A stretch of 64,000 nt of DNA from Weeksellaceae bacterium (GCA_949788275.1 OX460916.1:2604001-2668000); one strand, 5' to 3'. Counted from the stretch's first letter, positions 52,992 through 61,287 are shown. The notes: generated by a model from the sequence alone, not told the origin. Program-made: numbers and translations.

Positions 52992-54446
52992 TTAAGGAAT
53001 ATCAATCCCTGGGTAATTCCCTGGATTTACCTTCCGTAAATTCGATTTATACTTCTTATTAATAGCATCCACAAACATATTCGCAACAATCGCATAACCG
53101 TTACCAGTTAAATGCACACCATCTAAAGAGAATGCTCCACCAGAGATAAACGCTGCTGTATACGTTTGGCCGTAGAATTTAATTCCCGTTTTCAAGTTTT
53201 GCATTTCCGTATACGTATCAACAATTGCTAAATTATTCGCCGTAGCCAATTCTGCAATCGCTGCATTGTACTTGGTAACTGCTGTTTCTACACGAGCCAC
53301 TTCTTTTTCCGTCAACACCCATTGATCGTCTAAAGCCGTTGCTGTTCCGCCATTAATAGCCGGATCTCTTAGCTGAGCCAAGGCTGTAAAAACAATTAAA
53401 TCTTTGGTTGTTGTTTGTCTGTAGCTAGGAAGACCTAAACCACCTAAATTGGTTAAATCTTTATCTTTAATTACCGCACCATTGGCTACTGCTCCAGCCG
53501 TAAATTTAATTAAACGTTGTTGGTACTCAGCATCGGTAATCAAGCCAGCAGCTTTTGCCCGAGCTAACCCACCATTGTATACAGCATACGCCCCATTTAA
53601 TTGACCTACAGTCGCGTCATTTAAACCAGAAATTGGTTGAGAAGGTACTGTCGTAAAATAAGGAATGGCTGTTACAGAAGGAATATTCGCAATAACCCCA
53701 CCTGTAGCTCCTGCCGTTTTCATTGCGGTAATAATTTTACTCAACTGATCTTTCACTAAAGCAGGATCAGAGATATCATTTGGCCCATAGGTTCTAAAAT
53801 CAGGATTCCCTGTTCTATCAACGCCACCAGCACCACCAGCAGTAGCATAGCTCAATACATCATTGTTACCAATCCATAAAGAGAAAAATGTGGGTTTTTG
53901 TTCAACTGCATCAGCAACAACCGAAGTTGTTCCACTCTTTGCAAAACGGGTAAAATAGGGATTCATTTGGCCATAACCAGGAATCAATAAATGGTATGAT
54001 TTAGCGCCAGGTACACCCATATTTTGGTAAGGTCCTGCAGCGGTTACATTATCTAAAGCTGCTGCCGGTGCACTAGGTACAGGCGTTAAAGAGCCGCCAA
54101 CAATTTTCAAAGTCAATTTCCCTAAATGAGAAATATTTCCTTGAGCATCTTTAATATCGGTAAACCCACCTATATCATTCGGCATATAAGGTGTCTTAAA
54201 TTCTCCACCTCCTGCAGCTTTCATTAGTCCAGCGAGCATATTCGGATACGAACTTTCTTGTCCCGATTTGAATAAAGCATTATCTCTATACCCCGACGTT
54301 AATGAATTACCTAGGGCGATGTATTTTTCAAAATTTGCAGTTCCAGCAGTTACCTGAAAGTCTTCTACAGGATTGTCAAAGTCGTTATCACAACTCACAA
54401 AAGACAAAGCTAAAGCTGCTATGAATAGTTTATTTAAATTTTTCAT
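52992..54446 (-). CDS. SGNH/GDSL-family lipase/esterase lipoprotein
   Basis: A 484-residue lipoprotein (lipobox VSC, cysteine 19). SGNH hydrolase blocks are visible: block I GNSLTSG (46-52, nucleophile S48), block III WIGNND (about 190-195) and block V DGVHLTGNGYAI near the C-terminus, supplying the aspartate-histidine pair. The middle is an insert rich in alanine and glycine. It should cleave ester bonds of lipids or acylated carbohydrates at the outer membrane surface. It starts eight bases after the FadL-type porin gene on the same strand, so a surface esterase and a fatty-acid channel form one transcription unit. Confidence 0.85.
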   Translation of the reverse strand: MKNLNKLFIAALALSFVSCDNDFDNPVEDFQVTAGTANFEKYIALGNSLTSGYRDNALFKSGQESSYPNMLAGLMKAAGGGEFKTPYMPNDIGGFTDIKDAQGNISHLGKLTLKIVGGSLTPVPSAPAAALDNVTAAGPYQNMGVPGAKSYHLLIPGYGQMNPYFTRFAKSGTTSVVADAVEQKPTFFSLWIGNNDVLSYATAGGAGGVDRTGNPDFRTYGPNDISDPALVKDQLSKIITAMKTAGATGGVIANIPSVTAIPYFTTVPSQPISGLNDATVGQLNGAYAVYNGGLARAKAAGLITDAEYQQRLIKFTAGAVANGAVIKDKDLTNLGGLGLPSYRQTTTKDLIVFTALAQLRDPAINGGTATALDDQWVLTEKEVARVETAVTKYNAAIAELATANNLAIVDTYTEMQNLKTGIKFYGQTYTAAFISGGAFSLDGVHLTGNGYAIVANMFVDAINKKYKSNLRKVNPGNYPGIDIP

Positions 54447-54454
54447 ATCCTGTG

Positions 54455-55687
54455 TTATTTAAGATTATACGTTAAACCAATTCCAAAATTAATAGCACGT
54501 AACCTTACATCACCAATAAAATTATCGGCAATATTGTTAATGTGTCTTTCCTCACCTTGTACGTAACCTCCATAAACATCAACGTAAAAGAAATCATTTA
54601 AACGATACCCAATTCCACCTGTAATGGCATGTAAATTCGTACTAGGGGTTTCAGAAGACCAATATGAGCCTGGAACTGGTGATTTATCAAAGTAATACCC
54701 TAAACGACCTTGTAAACGATCGGTAAACGTATATTCGGCACCAACACGGTAAATCGTGTTATCTTTCCAGTTCTTTTTCGATGAAGAAGTAATACCAGCA
54801 CCAGTCGCTTCATCATATAGATTTATATCCAAAGATTTATAGCGTGTCCAGTTGGCCCATACAACATCTCCAAACATTTCAAACTTCGGGGTGATCTTAT
54901 ACGATACACCTACCGTAAACTCAGAAGGCAATGGTAAAACGGTATTCCATTTATCGGTTGTAAAAGGAGCTGTTGTCGATAAACCATTCGGAACATTACT
55001 CCAGGTAATATTTCCTTTATTGGCTTTTACATCTACATTCGAGCGGTATGAAATCCCTAAACCAAATTTCTCCCCTGGTTTAAACATAGCACCAATACTA
55101 AATCCTAATCCATGCGCATCATTATCTTTCAGTTTTAAACCAATGTCGTTTCCAGCCACCGTCTGTACTTTCTCTAAATGAGCTGTACCATGGGTGTAGA
55201 TAAATCCAGCCCCCACACTAAACCAATCGGTAAAACGGTAGGCAATCGTTGGTTGTACGTTAAAAGCTTGTAATTTAATATGGGTAATATTGGCGCGATT
55301 AGGCCAATCGTTTGGCCACGTCAACGAACTACCAAAAGGAGTAGAAACACTTACTCCAACGGCCAAATCATCTGTCGGTTTATAACTTACCGCCAAATAC
55401 ATTGGCGTACCTAAATCGTTATCTGTTTTAGAGCTTTGTAATGTAAGTGGATCTTGCCATTTAACATCGGTTGCAACACCGAAGCCACCTACGGCTATAC
55501 TCAACTTACTCTCTACAAAAGCTAAACCCGCTGGGTTATAGAAGGCAACACTCGCATCTCTGGTCTGTGTAGCAGATGTACCACCCAAAGCGGCCTGACG
55601 AACACCTTGTAAAGCCACACGGTATCCACCAGCAAAAACAGATGCTGACAAACCAATGAAGGCCAAGGCAAAGTAAATTCTCTTCAT
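54455..55687 (-). CDS. OmpP1/FadL-family outer-membrane hydrophobic-compound transporter
   Basis: A 410-residue outer-membrane protein. The signal peptide (MKRIYFALAFIGLSASVFA) is followed at once by the FadL N-terminal hatch pattern GGYRVALQGVRQAALGGTSAT and ASVAFYNPAGLAF (about 45-57). The remainder is a 14-strand-type barrel with repeated VGxGxxY strands, ending NFGIGLTYNLK. FadL proteins let long-chain fatty acids diffuse across the outer membrane through a lateral opening. Coupling to the esterase gene suggests uptake of fatty acids released by it. A minus-strand -7 box TATTTTTG (complement of 55719-55726) lies 32 bases upstream of the ATG. Confidence 0.9.
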   Translation of the reverse strand: MKRIYFALAFIGLSASVFAGGYRVALQGVRQAALGGTSATQTRDASVAFYNPAGLAFVESKLSIAVGGFGVATDVKWQDPLTLQSSKTDNDLGTPMYLAVSYKPTDDLAVGVSVSTPFGSSLTWPNDWPNRANITHIKLQAFNVQPTIAYRFTDWFSVGAGFIYTHGTAHLEKVQTVAGNDIGLKLKDNDAHGLGFSIGAMFKPGEKFGLGISYRSNVDVKANKGNITWSNVPNGLSTTAPFTTDKWNTVLPLPSEFTVGVSYKITPKFEMFGDVVWANWTRYKSLDINLYDEATGAGITSSSKKNWKDNTIYRVGAEYTFTDRLQGRLGYYFDKSPVPGSYWSSETPSTNLHAITGGIGYRLNDFFYVDVYGGYVQGEERHINNIADNFIGDVRLRAINFGIGLTYNLK

Positions 55688-55823
55688 ATCTTTTGTTAAT
55701 TTTAATTTGTTATATTAACAAAAATAGGTTTTTTTTAATATAATGTTATGTATACATAGTATTTTTTTGGCATTCCCTCTAAATTAACCTACTACGGCCC
55801 AAAAACGAAGTGTATTTTGGACA

Positions 55824-57035
55824 CTATTCAAATTTTTGTCTAAGATTTTGAGCAATTAAATACCCCTCCGACCAACACGCCTGAAAATTAAATCCACCCG
55901 TTATGGCATCAATATTTAACACCTCGCCCGCGAAATATAAATTGGGCAATGCTTTGGCCTGCATCGTCTGAAAATTAATCGATTTTAAATCGACTCCTCC
56001 TGCCGTTACAAACTCGTCTTTAAAGGTACTTTTTCCTTTTATCGCATACACCCCTTCGGTTAATTCACCCGCCAATTGTTCTAAATGCTTTTTAGACAAA
56101 TCGGCATACACCATCGATTCCTTAATGCCTACATAATTCAATAGACTGATCCAGAAACGCTTCGGAAAATCGAACGGATTGTATTTATGGATATGCTTTT
56201 TGGCATCGTTCATTTTCTTCGAAAACAAAAGATCAAGTACTTCTTCTTTCGATTGTTGTACAAAATTAATCTTTATCGAAAAACCATAACCTTCCTTGTG
56301 CAACACCAACGCGCCCCATGCCGACAAGCGTAATACCGCTGGTCCACTAAATCCCCAATGCGTAATCAACAGAGCTCCTTCGGCCTCTAATTTTGCTTTC
56401 GGAATAGCCACTTCAGCTTGATCAAAAGAAATACCCATAAGCCCTTCAATTCGAGGATCCTTGCAATTAAATGTAAATAAAGACGGGACAGGCTCAACAA
56501 TATCCAGTCCTAAAGCTTTCAGGTTTTTCCAAAATTTCGGTGTACTACCCGTGGTTACAATTACCTTCTCAAAGAAGTAGGTTTGTTTTTTGGTTTCAAT
56601 CTCAAAGCCTTCGCCCGATTTTTTAATACTTAAAACGCCTTCGGAAAAATTAACCTCAACGCCATTTTTCTCCACTTCTTTCATTAAACACTCCACAATA
56701 GTCATTGAACTATTCGACTGTGGAAAAATTCGGTTATCCTCTTCAATTTTCAAAGCAACCCCTCTATCCTCAAACCAACCCATGGTATCCCCGGGCTGAA
56801 AGGCATTAAAAACACTGCGCAGCTCCTTTTTACCACGAGGGTAAAACTCCACCAACTCATTCGGATCAAAACAAGCATTCGACACATTACAGCGTCCACC
56901 ACCTGAAACGCGCACTTTCTGTAAAGGAAGATTCGCTTGTTCAAAAATAACGGTTGAACTTCCTAACTCTTTTCCTATGTTGGCTGCAACGAAATACCCA
57001 GCTGCTCCTCCTCCAATTATGGCAATTTTTTTCAC
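55824..57035 (-). CDS. HI0933/YhiN-like FAD-dependent oxidoreductase
   Basis: A 403-residue flavoprotein. The dinucleotide fold is IAIIGGGAAGYFVA (4-17), followed by the HI0933-type KVRVSGGGRCNVSNA (about 40-54), a VTTGSTPKFW strand, LITHWGFSGPAVLRLSAWGA (about 227-246) and the C-terminal YFAGEVLNIDAITGGFNFQ-like FAD contact (about 365-383). The family (BaiN/YhiN) has no agreed reaction; one member is linked to bile-acid modification in clostridia. A minus-strand -7 box TATTTTTG (complement of 57040-57047) ends only four bases before the ATG, implying a near-leaderless mRNA. Confidence 0.87.
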   Translation of the reverse strand: MKKIAIIGGGAAGYFVAANIGKELGSSTVIFEQANLPLQKVRVSGGGRCNVSNACFDPNELVEFYPRGKKELRSVFNAFQPGDTMGWFEDRGVALKIEEDNRIFPQSNSSMTIVECLMKEVEKNGVEVNFSEGVLSIKKSGEGFEIETKKQTYFFEKVIVTTGSTPKFWKNLKALGLDIVEPVPSLFTFNCKDPRIEGLMGISFDQAEVAIPKAKLEAEGALLITHWGFSGPAVLRLSAWGALVLHKEGYGFSIKINFVQQSKEEVLDLLFSKKMNDAKKHIHKYNPFDFPKRFWISLLNYVGIKESMVYADLSKKHLEQLAGELTEGVYAIKGKSTFKDEFVTAGGVDLKSINFQTMQAKALPNLYFAGEVLNIDAITGGFNFQACWSEGYLIAQNLRQKFE

Positions 57036-57143
57036 ACCACAAAAATAGGTTTTTTTCGGCTTCCTTAGAAATGTTAAACTTCGCTAAAATGGGTACGATA
57101 ATTGTGTTAATTTCGTTCAATAGAATAAAACTTACTTTACAAT

Positions 57144-57578
57144 ATGAAAAAATTCATTTTAACGGCTGTAATCTGTCTATGCTCTTTTAGTTTTACCAAT
57201 GCCCAACAAGCTTATAGCGGAAGTGGCGATCAAAAAGTATCAATCGGATTAACGCCATGGGGTTATGGAACGGGAGTTACAGGAATGTATGATTATGGAT
57301 TAACCGAACTGTTCTCTGTTGGTGGTGGAGCAGAAATCTACTTCGACAACAAAAACAACGACGATTCGTTCTATATTTTTGGTCGTGCAAACGTCCATTT
57401 AGGCGAAATAATCAACCTGCCTAGCAATATGGACTTTTATCCAGGAATTGATATCGGCTTTAAAGATGGTATCGGATTAGGTGCCCACTTAGGTTTCCGT
57501 TATTTATTTTCAGATAGCATCGGTGCTTACATCGAAGCAGGCTCTAGAGGTAGTTTAGGATTAATTATCAATCTATAA
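57144..57578 (+). CDS. Small exported DUF6646-like beta-barrel protein
   Basis: A 144-residue protein with a signal peptide (MKKFILTAVICLCSFSFTNA). The mature part begins QQAYSGSGDQKVSIGLTPWG and continues with glycine- and aromatic-rich strands (TGVTGMYDYGLTELFSVGGG, LGAHLGFRYLFSDSIGAYIEAG), ending GSLGLIINL. This looks like a small outer-membrane barrel; from memory it resembles the DUF6646 family of flavobacteria, a weak assignment. Function unknown. Repeat copy 4 begins 48 bases downstream. Confidence 0.6.
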   Translation: MKKFILTAVICLCSFSFTNAQQAYSGSGDQKVSIGLTPWGYGTGVTGMYDYGLTELFSVGGGAEIYFDNKNNDDSFYIFGRANVHLGEIINLPSNMDFYPGIDIGFKDGIGLGAHLGFRYLFSDSIGAYIEAGSRGSLGLIINL

Positions 57579-57625
57579 TAGAAAATAAGCGGTTAGGAAT
57601 AACTGCTTTTTTTATGCGTTTTAGA

Positions 57626-57787
57626 TTTGGGCGGCCGCTACGCGCCGGGCTATGCGCTCTATCTTTGCTGCAACAACATCGCGGGTTAAATTAATACTCG
57701 GGGAGCAGCAAAGGATGCCGCTACTATCCCTGCCGCAAAACCAACGCCTTCAAATGTTCTAGTCAGAACACTTGAAGGCGTTGGGGT
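57626..57787 (+). repeat. Interspersed structured repeat, copy 4
   Basis: Reads TTTGGGCGGCCGCTACGCGC, CGGGCTATGCGCTCTATC, TTTGCTGC (57664-57671), a 33-base variable loop, GCAGCAAA (57705-57712), GGATGCCGCTACTATCCC and TGCCGC. Then comes an inverted repeat with 20-bp arms at 57741-57760 and 57765-57784, differing from perfect by one base. Orientation is opposite to copies 1 and 3. Confidence 0.88.
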
Positions 57788-57833
57788 TTAAAACGGTCTA
57801 AGGTTTATATAGTTTAAAATGGTTTAAGGTTTA
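57786..57833. repeat. Two-unit imperfect tandem repeat
   Basis: Units GTTTAAAACGGTCTAAGG (start 57786) and GTTTAAAATGGTTTAAGG (start 57812), each followed by TTTA; 22 bases long at a 26-base period with two mismatches. AT-rich, directly after repeat copy 4. Confidence 0.6.
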
Positions 57834-57867
57834 ATTTTCTAAAATCTAACATCTAATTACTAAAGAC

Positions 57868-57887
57868 GGGCGAATTGCAATTCGCCC
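57868..57887. repeat. Perfect 20-bp palindrome
   Basis: GGGCGAATTGCAATTCGCCC is its own reverse complement, 18 bases beyond the stop of the universal-stress-protein gene. It lacks a T-run. From memory, similar GGGCGAATTGCAATTCGCCC units occur as dispersed repeats in other bacteria; I could not check this. Confidence 0.6.
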
Positions 57888-57905
57888 CTACCAGTCAATA
57901 GTGTT

Positions 57906-58742
57906 TTAAGCTTCTTTTTCGTGGAACACCAACAAGGGCACTTTGTTTTTGTGCGCAATTTTTTTGGTAAACCCGGGTGTAAATATTTTATCGAAGAAGC
58001 CTTTATTGCGGCTAACAACGGCTAAAATATCTAAATCTTTATCTTCTATAAATTGCAAAACAGCTTCGGCGGTATCACTATTCTCATAGATTTCGAACTT
58101 TATCGGTTCATCCTGAAATTCGTTTTTCCAATCTTTCAATTGAATATAATCGTATTTGCCATCTTTTGAAACATGCATACAATGAATTTTTGCCTTATGT
58201 CTATTCGCCACTTCGGTTAAATAATACAATGCATCTTTATCTTTTTGGTCGAATACGGTTGTAAAACCAATGTTTTTAATTCCTTTATATTCCAGGTGAT
58301 TGGGTACACTTAAAATAGGGACTTTTAAAGAGGTAATCGCGTTAATGGTATTCGAACCGAATAAAGCTTTTTCTACGCCCGAACTACCGGTAGTTCCCAT
58401 CACCACATAATCAATTTTCTCTTCAGCAATCGTTTCACGCATAATGTAGAGGAAGTTCCCTTCTTCCAACATAAACTTCATGTTAATATGCCCTAAATTA
58501 TGATCTTCTGCAATCTTTCGTAAAGCAGGGATATTATCTTTAAAGTTATCAAATCGCCCCAATTTTACACTATCGTAAACATTCTGAATTAAACCAGCGC
58601 TTAAACCACCATTAATAATAGGCAATTCGTAAACATGCAATACATACACTGTTGCATCTTGACTTTCTGCTAAACTAAGCGCATACAAAAAAGCATTGTT
58701 TGCTGTTTCGGAAAAATCTGTTGGGAATAATATTTTAGTCAT
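57906..58742 (-). CDS. Universal stress protein with two USP domains
   Basis: A 278-residue protein made of two UspA-like domains. Domain 1 (about 1-145) starts KILFPTDFSETANNAFLYAL and ends with the ATP-binding MGTTGSSGVEKALFGSNT (about 115-132). Domain 2 (about 155-275) is more diverged: GFTTVFDQKDKDALYYL and LAVVSRNKGFFDKIFTPGFT, where the G-2x-G-9x-G(S/T) nucleotide motif is degraded. Typical role is a cytoplasmic stress and energy-state sensor or chaperone. Single gene; the 3' region is filled with repeats rather than a standard terminator. Confidence 0.88.
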   Translation of the reverse strand: MTKILFPTDFSETANNAFLYALSLAESQDATVYVLHVYELPIINGGLSAGLIQNVYDSVKLGRFDNFKDNIPALRKIAEDHNLGHINMKFMLEEGNFLYIMRETIAEEKIDYVVMGTTGSSGVEKALFGSNTINAITSLKVPILSVPNHLEYKGIKNIGFTTVFDQKDKDALYYLTEVANRHKAKIHCMHVSKDGKYDYIQLKDWKNEFQDEPIKFEIYENSDTAEAVLQFIEDKDLDILAVVSRNKGFFDKIFTPGFTKKIAHKNKVPLLVFHEKEA

Positions 58743-58879
58743 CTGTTAATTATTTTTCGTGTACCTAAATTTACGAATTTAATTCTAACCCAAGGTAAAC
58801 ATAACGAAAGATTTACATTAAGGAAACTATTTTTTACTCAGTAGAAATTAAAGCCATTAATACTCTTTTAAGAAAACGC

Positions 58880-58887
58880 TACCTTTG
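58880..58887 (+). promoter_or_regulatory. -7 box for the thioesterase-thiL unit
   Basis: TACCTTTG matches TAnnTTTG, 24 bases before the thioesterase ATG; no clear -33 element at the right distance. Confidence 0.45.
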
Positions 58888-58911
58888 TCGCTTTAACTCT
58901 TTAGATACACC

Positions 58912-59421
58912 ATGTCAAATCTATATTATCAGAAAACCACCGTTCGCTGGTCCGATCTCGATGCCAATAGACATTTAGCCAATGCATCCTATATGCAGTT
59001 CACAAGTTTTGCTAGAATTGCTTTTTTAAGAGATTTTGGTATTACGATGAACGACTTGGGACGAATGTCCTTAGGTCCAGCTATTCTTCATGAAGAATTT
59101 TCTTTTTTTAAAGAAGCACATGAAGGCGATGAAATTTATATTACCGTTGAAATCGCTGGAATGTCAGACGATGGAATGCTCTATATTTTCAACCACAACT
59201 TATACCGTTCAGACGGGACTCACCTGTGTCATTCAGAATTATTCGGTGTTTGGTTCGATCTAAACACGCGAAAAATGATTGCTCCACCCGCTGAATTCAC
59301 AGCGAGTCTGCGCAAATCATTCGACGGAAAAGAGGTGACCGTACTTACAAAAGCCGATTTAGCAAACCTAAGTCAACGCCCAAAAAACATAGACCCAACA
59401 ACATTTACCGCATCATTATGA
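58912..59421 (+). CDS. Acyl-CoA thioesterase (4HBT hot-dog fold)
   Basis: A 169-residue hot-dog protein. The N-terminal motif TTVRWSDLDANRHLANASYMQ (about 9-29, in two blocks) contains the catalytic-type aspartate and histidine of 4-hydroxybenzoyl-CoA thioesterase-like enzymes, followed by the central helix FTSFARIAFLRDFG. It hydrolyses acyl-CoA or acyl-ACP; the true acyl chain is not known. Its stop overlaps the thiL start by four bases (ATGA), so the pair is translationally coupled, although no metabolic link between them is obvious. Confidence 0.82.
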   Translation: MSNLYYQKTTVRWSDLDANRHLANASYMQFTSFARIAFLRDFGITMNDLGRMSLGPAILHEEFSFFKEAHEGDEIYITVEIAGMSDDGMLYIFNHNLYRSDGTHLCHSELFGVWFDLNTRKMIAPPAEFTASLRKSFDGKEVTVLTKADLANLSQRPKNIDPTTFTASL

Positions 59422-60482
59422 GTATATTAGAAGATCAAAAACCCAACTCAAAAACCAGCCTGGCCGAAATCGGCGAGTTTGGTTTAATCGAACAAATTAA
59501 AGAAGGATTCCCTATTCAACTCGACAGCACCCTTCGCGGAATTGGCGATGATGCTGCTATTGTGGATTATGGCAATGAGAAGACGGTTATTTCAACCGAT
59601 TTGTTAATTGAAGGCGTTCATTTTAGCTGGAGCTATATGCCTATCCGTCATTTAGGCTATAAAGCTGTCGTAACCGCTATTAGCGATATTTGTGCTATGA
59701 ATGCTGTTCCAAAACAGATAATGGTTTCTATGGGTATTTCTAATCGTTTTACACTAGAAGCTGTCGATGAGTTATACAACGGAATGAAATATGCCTGCGA
59801 AAAATACAACTTAGATTTAATTGGAGGGGATACATCCTCATCTGTTCAAGGGTTGGTTTTAAACATGACCGCTATTGGTTCTGCCAAAGAAGATCAATTA
59901 GCTTACCGTTCGGGCGCACAAGAAAACGATCTTATTGTTGTTTCGGGCGATTTAGGTGCTGCTTTTCTAGGTTTACAAGTTTTAGAAAGAGAAGCACAGG
60001 TAACCAAAGTTAATCCGAACAATCAACCCGATTTAGACCCTTACGCCTACCTCATCGAGCGACAACTAAAACCAGAGGCACGTGTCGATATTATTCAATT
60101 ACTAAAAGATTTGGGGGTGCAACCCACATCGATGATTGATATTTCTGATGGATTGTCGGCCGAATTAATTCACCTTTCGAAAGAGAGCGGGTTTGGGTTT
60201 ACGATTTATGAAGAGAAAATTCCACTTGATCCTACGGTCATCCGCACGGCAGAAGAATTCCAAATCAACCCGATTACCTGTGCTTTAAGCGGAGGAGAAG
60301 AATTTGAGCTATTGTTTACCATTAACCAAGGGGATTTTGAAAAGATAAAAGCCAATCCGAACTTAACGGTGATCGGTCATGTGACCAATAAAGGAGCAGA
60401 AAACTATTTAATTACAACAGGTAGCGAACAAATGGTTCCACTTCGATCGCAAGGTTGGGGCGCTACACCAGAAACAGAATAA
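59418..60482 (+). CDS. thiL: Thiamine-monophosphate kinase
   Basis: A 354-residue kinase of the AIR-synthase-like fold that phosphorylates thiamine phosphate to the active cofactor thiamine diphosphate. Diagnostic blocks are the N-terminal GEFGLIEQI, RGIGDDAAIVDYG (about 40-52), STDLLIEGVHF (about 59-69) and DLIGGDTSSS (about 136-145), with MIDISDGLSAELIHL (about 240-254) in the second half. These match ThiL in order and length. No TPP riboswitch can precede it because it starts inside the upstream gene. A palindromic terminator follows. Confidence 0.93.
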   Translation: MSILEDQKPNSKTSLAEIGEFGLIEQIKEGFPIQLDSTLRGIGDDAAIVDYGNEKTVISTDLLIEGVHFSWSYMPIRHLGYKAVVTAISDICAMNAVPKQIMVSMGISNRFTLEAVDELYNGMKYACEKYNLDLIGGDTSSSVQGLVLNMTAIGSAKEDQLAYRSGAQENDLIVVSGDLGAAFLGLQVLEREAQVTKVNPNNQPDLDPYAYLIERQLKPEARVDIIQLLKDLGVQPTSMIDISDGLSAELIHLSKESGFGFTIYEEKIPLDPTVIRTAEEFQINPITCALSGGEEFELLFTINQGDFEKIKANPNLTVIGHVTNKGAENYLITTGSEQMVPLRSQGWGATPETE

Positions 60483-60503
60483 AAGACTTCGTCTATAAGC
60501 ATA

Positions 60504-60535
60504 AAAAAAGCTCACCAAATTGGTGAGCTTTATAT
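60504..60535. terminator. Bidirectional terminator
   Basis: AAAGCTCACCAA (60508-60519) and TTGGTGAGCTTT (60521-60532) with A- and T-runs; ends thiL and the convergent rplU-rpmA unit. Confidence 0.85.
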
Positions 60536-60565
60536 TTTTGAGTGTTTTACTAAACAACCTTAGAA

Positions 60566-60823
60566 TTAATCTAATGGTTGAATAGAAACGAATGAACGAT
60601 CATTACGTTTCTTTGTAAAAACGACTTTACCGTCAACTAATGCGAATAATGTATGATCTTTTCCGATTCCTACATTATCACCTGGATGGTGTTGTGTACC
60701 TCTTTGACGAACGATGATGTTACCAGCGATAGCTGCTTGTCCTCCAAAAATTTTAACACCTAAACGTTTCGAATGTGATTCACGACCATTTTTCGAACTT
60801 CCGACCCCTTTTTTATGTGCCAT
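60566..60823 (-). CDS. rpmA: 50S ribosomal protein L27
   Basis: An 85-residue ribosomal protein whose flexible N-terminus reaches the peptidyl-transferase centre. It begins [20 protein letters not shown] directly, with no cleavable extension, and has [17 protein letters not shown] (about 27-43) and [16 protein letters not shown]. It is the second gene of the usual rplU-rpmA pair, 43 bases downstream of rplU. Confidence 0.97.
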   Translation of the reverse strand: MAHKKGVGSSKNGRESHSKRLGVKIFGGQAAIAGNIIVRQRGTQHHPGDNVGIGKDHTLFALVDGKVVFTKKRNDRSFVSIQPLD

Positions 60824-60866
60824 TTCGTTTTGTTTTTAAGAGTTAATAATTAATTTGATAGTTCAA

Positions 60867-61172
60867 TTAACCAATTGAAACCACTTCAATTTTAGTGAAT
60901 TGTTGGCGGTGACCATTTGATTTTTGGTAACCTTTTCTTCTTTTCTTTTTGAAGACGATTACTTTATCACCTTTCACATGTTCAACGATTTTAGCTACTA
61001 CCGTAACTCCGTCTATAACTGGGGCGCCTACTGTGATTGCTCCGTTGTCGGTTAATAAAACACGGTCGAATTTTAATTCATCCCCTGCTTCACCAGCTAA
61101 ACGGTTTACAAACAATTGTTGGTCTTTTTCAATTTTGTATTGAAGCCCTGCTATTTCTACAATTGCATACAT
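60867..61172 (-). CDS. rplU: 50S ribosomal protein L21
   Basis: A 101-residue 23S rRNA-binding ribosomal protein. It starts MYAIVEIAGLQYKIEKDQQL and ends with the basic KKRRKGYQKSNGHRQQFTK family signature (about 76-94). First gene of the rplU-rpmA operon. A minus-strand promoter with TATATTTG (complement of 61204-61211) lies 32 bases upstream. Confidence 0.97.
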   Translation of the reverse strand: MYAIVEIAGLQYKIEKDQQLFVNRLAGEAGDELKFDRVLLTDNGAITVGAPVIDGVTVVAKIVEHVKGDKVIVFKKKRRKGYQKSNGHRQQFTKIEVVSIG

Positions 61173-61203
61173 AAAATTAAATTTATTTTAATAAAATTGA
61201 GTG

Positions 61204-61233
61204 CAAATATAATAACTTTTTATCAAACTACAA
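61204..61233 (-). promoter_or_regulatory. Promoter of rplU-rpmA
   Basis: Minus-strand TATATTTG (complement of 61204-61211) with TTG (complement of 61231-61233) 19 bases upstream of it. Confidence 0.6.
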
Positions 61234-61287
61234 CGCCATTTGATTGATTTTTACACTTCAGACTTCTGTTTCATGATATATTTTCTA

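Larger units (their letters stand above)
57579..57905. other. Intergenic stretch with repeat copy 4, tandem repeat and palindrome
   Basis: About 330 bases between convergent genes, almost entirely repetitive: repeat copy 4 (57626-57787), a two-unit direct repeat (57786-57833) and a 20-bp perfect palindrome (57868-57887). No standard T-tailed terminator is visible for either gene. Confidence 0.8.

Noticed and set aside
54852-55181. 109-codon open frame on the plus strand inside the FadL gene
   Set aside because: Lies wholly antisense to a well-supported outer-membrane protein and has no start signal or domain of its own.
59400-59420. TPP riboswitch before thiL
   Set aside because: thiL starts inside the preceding thioesterase gene and no thi-box-like sequence is seen before that gene.
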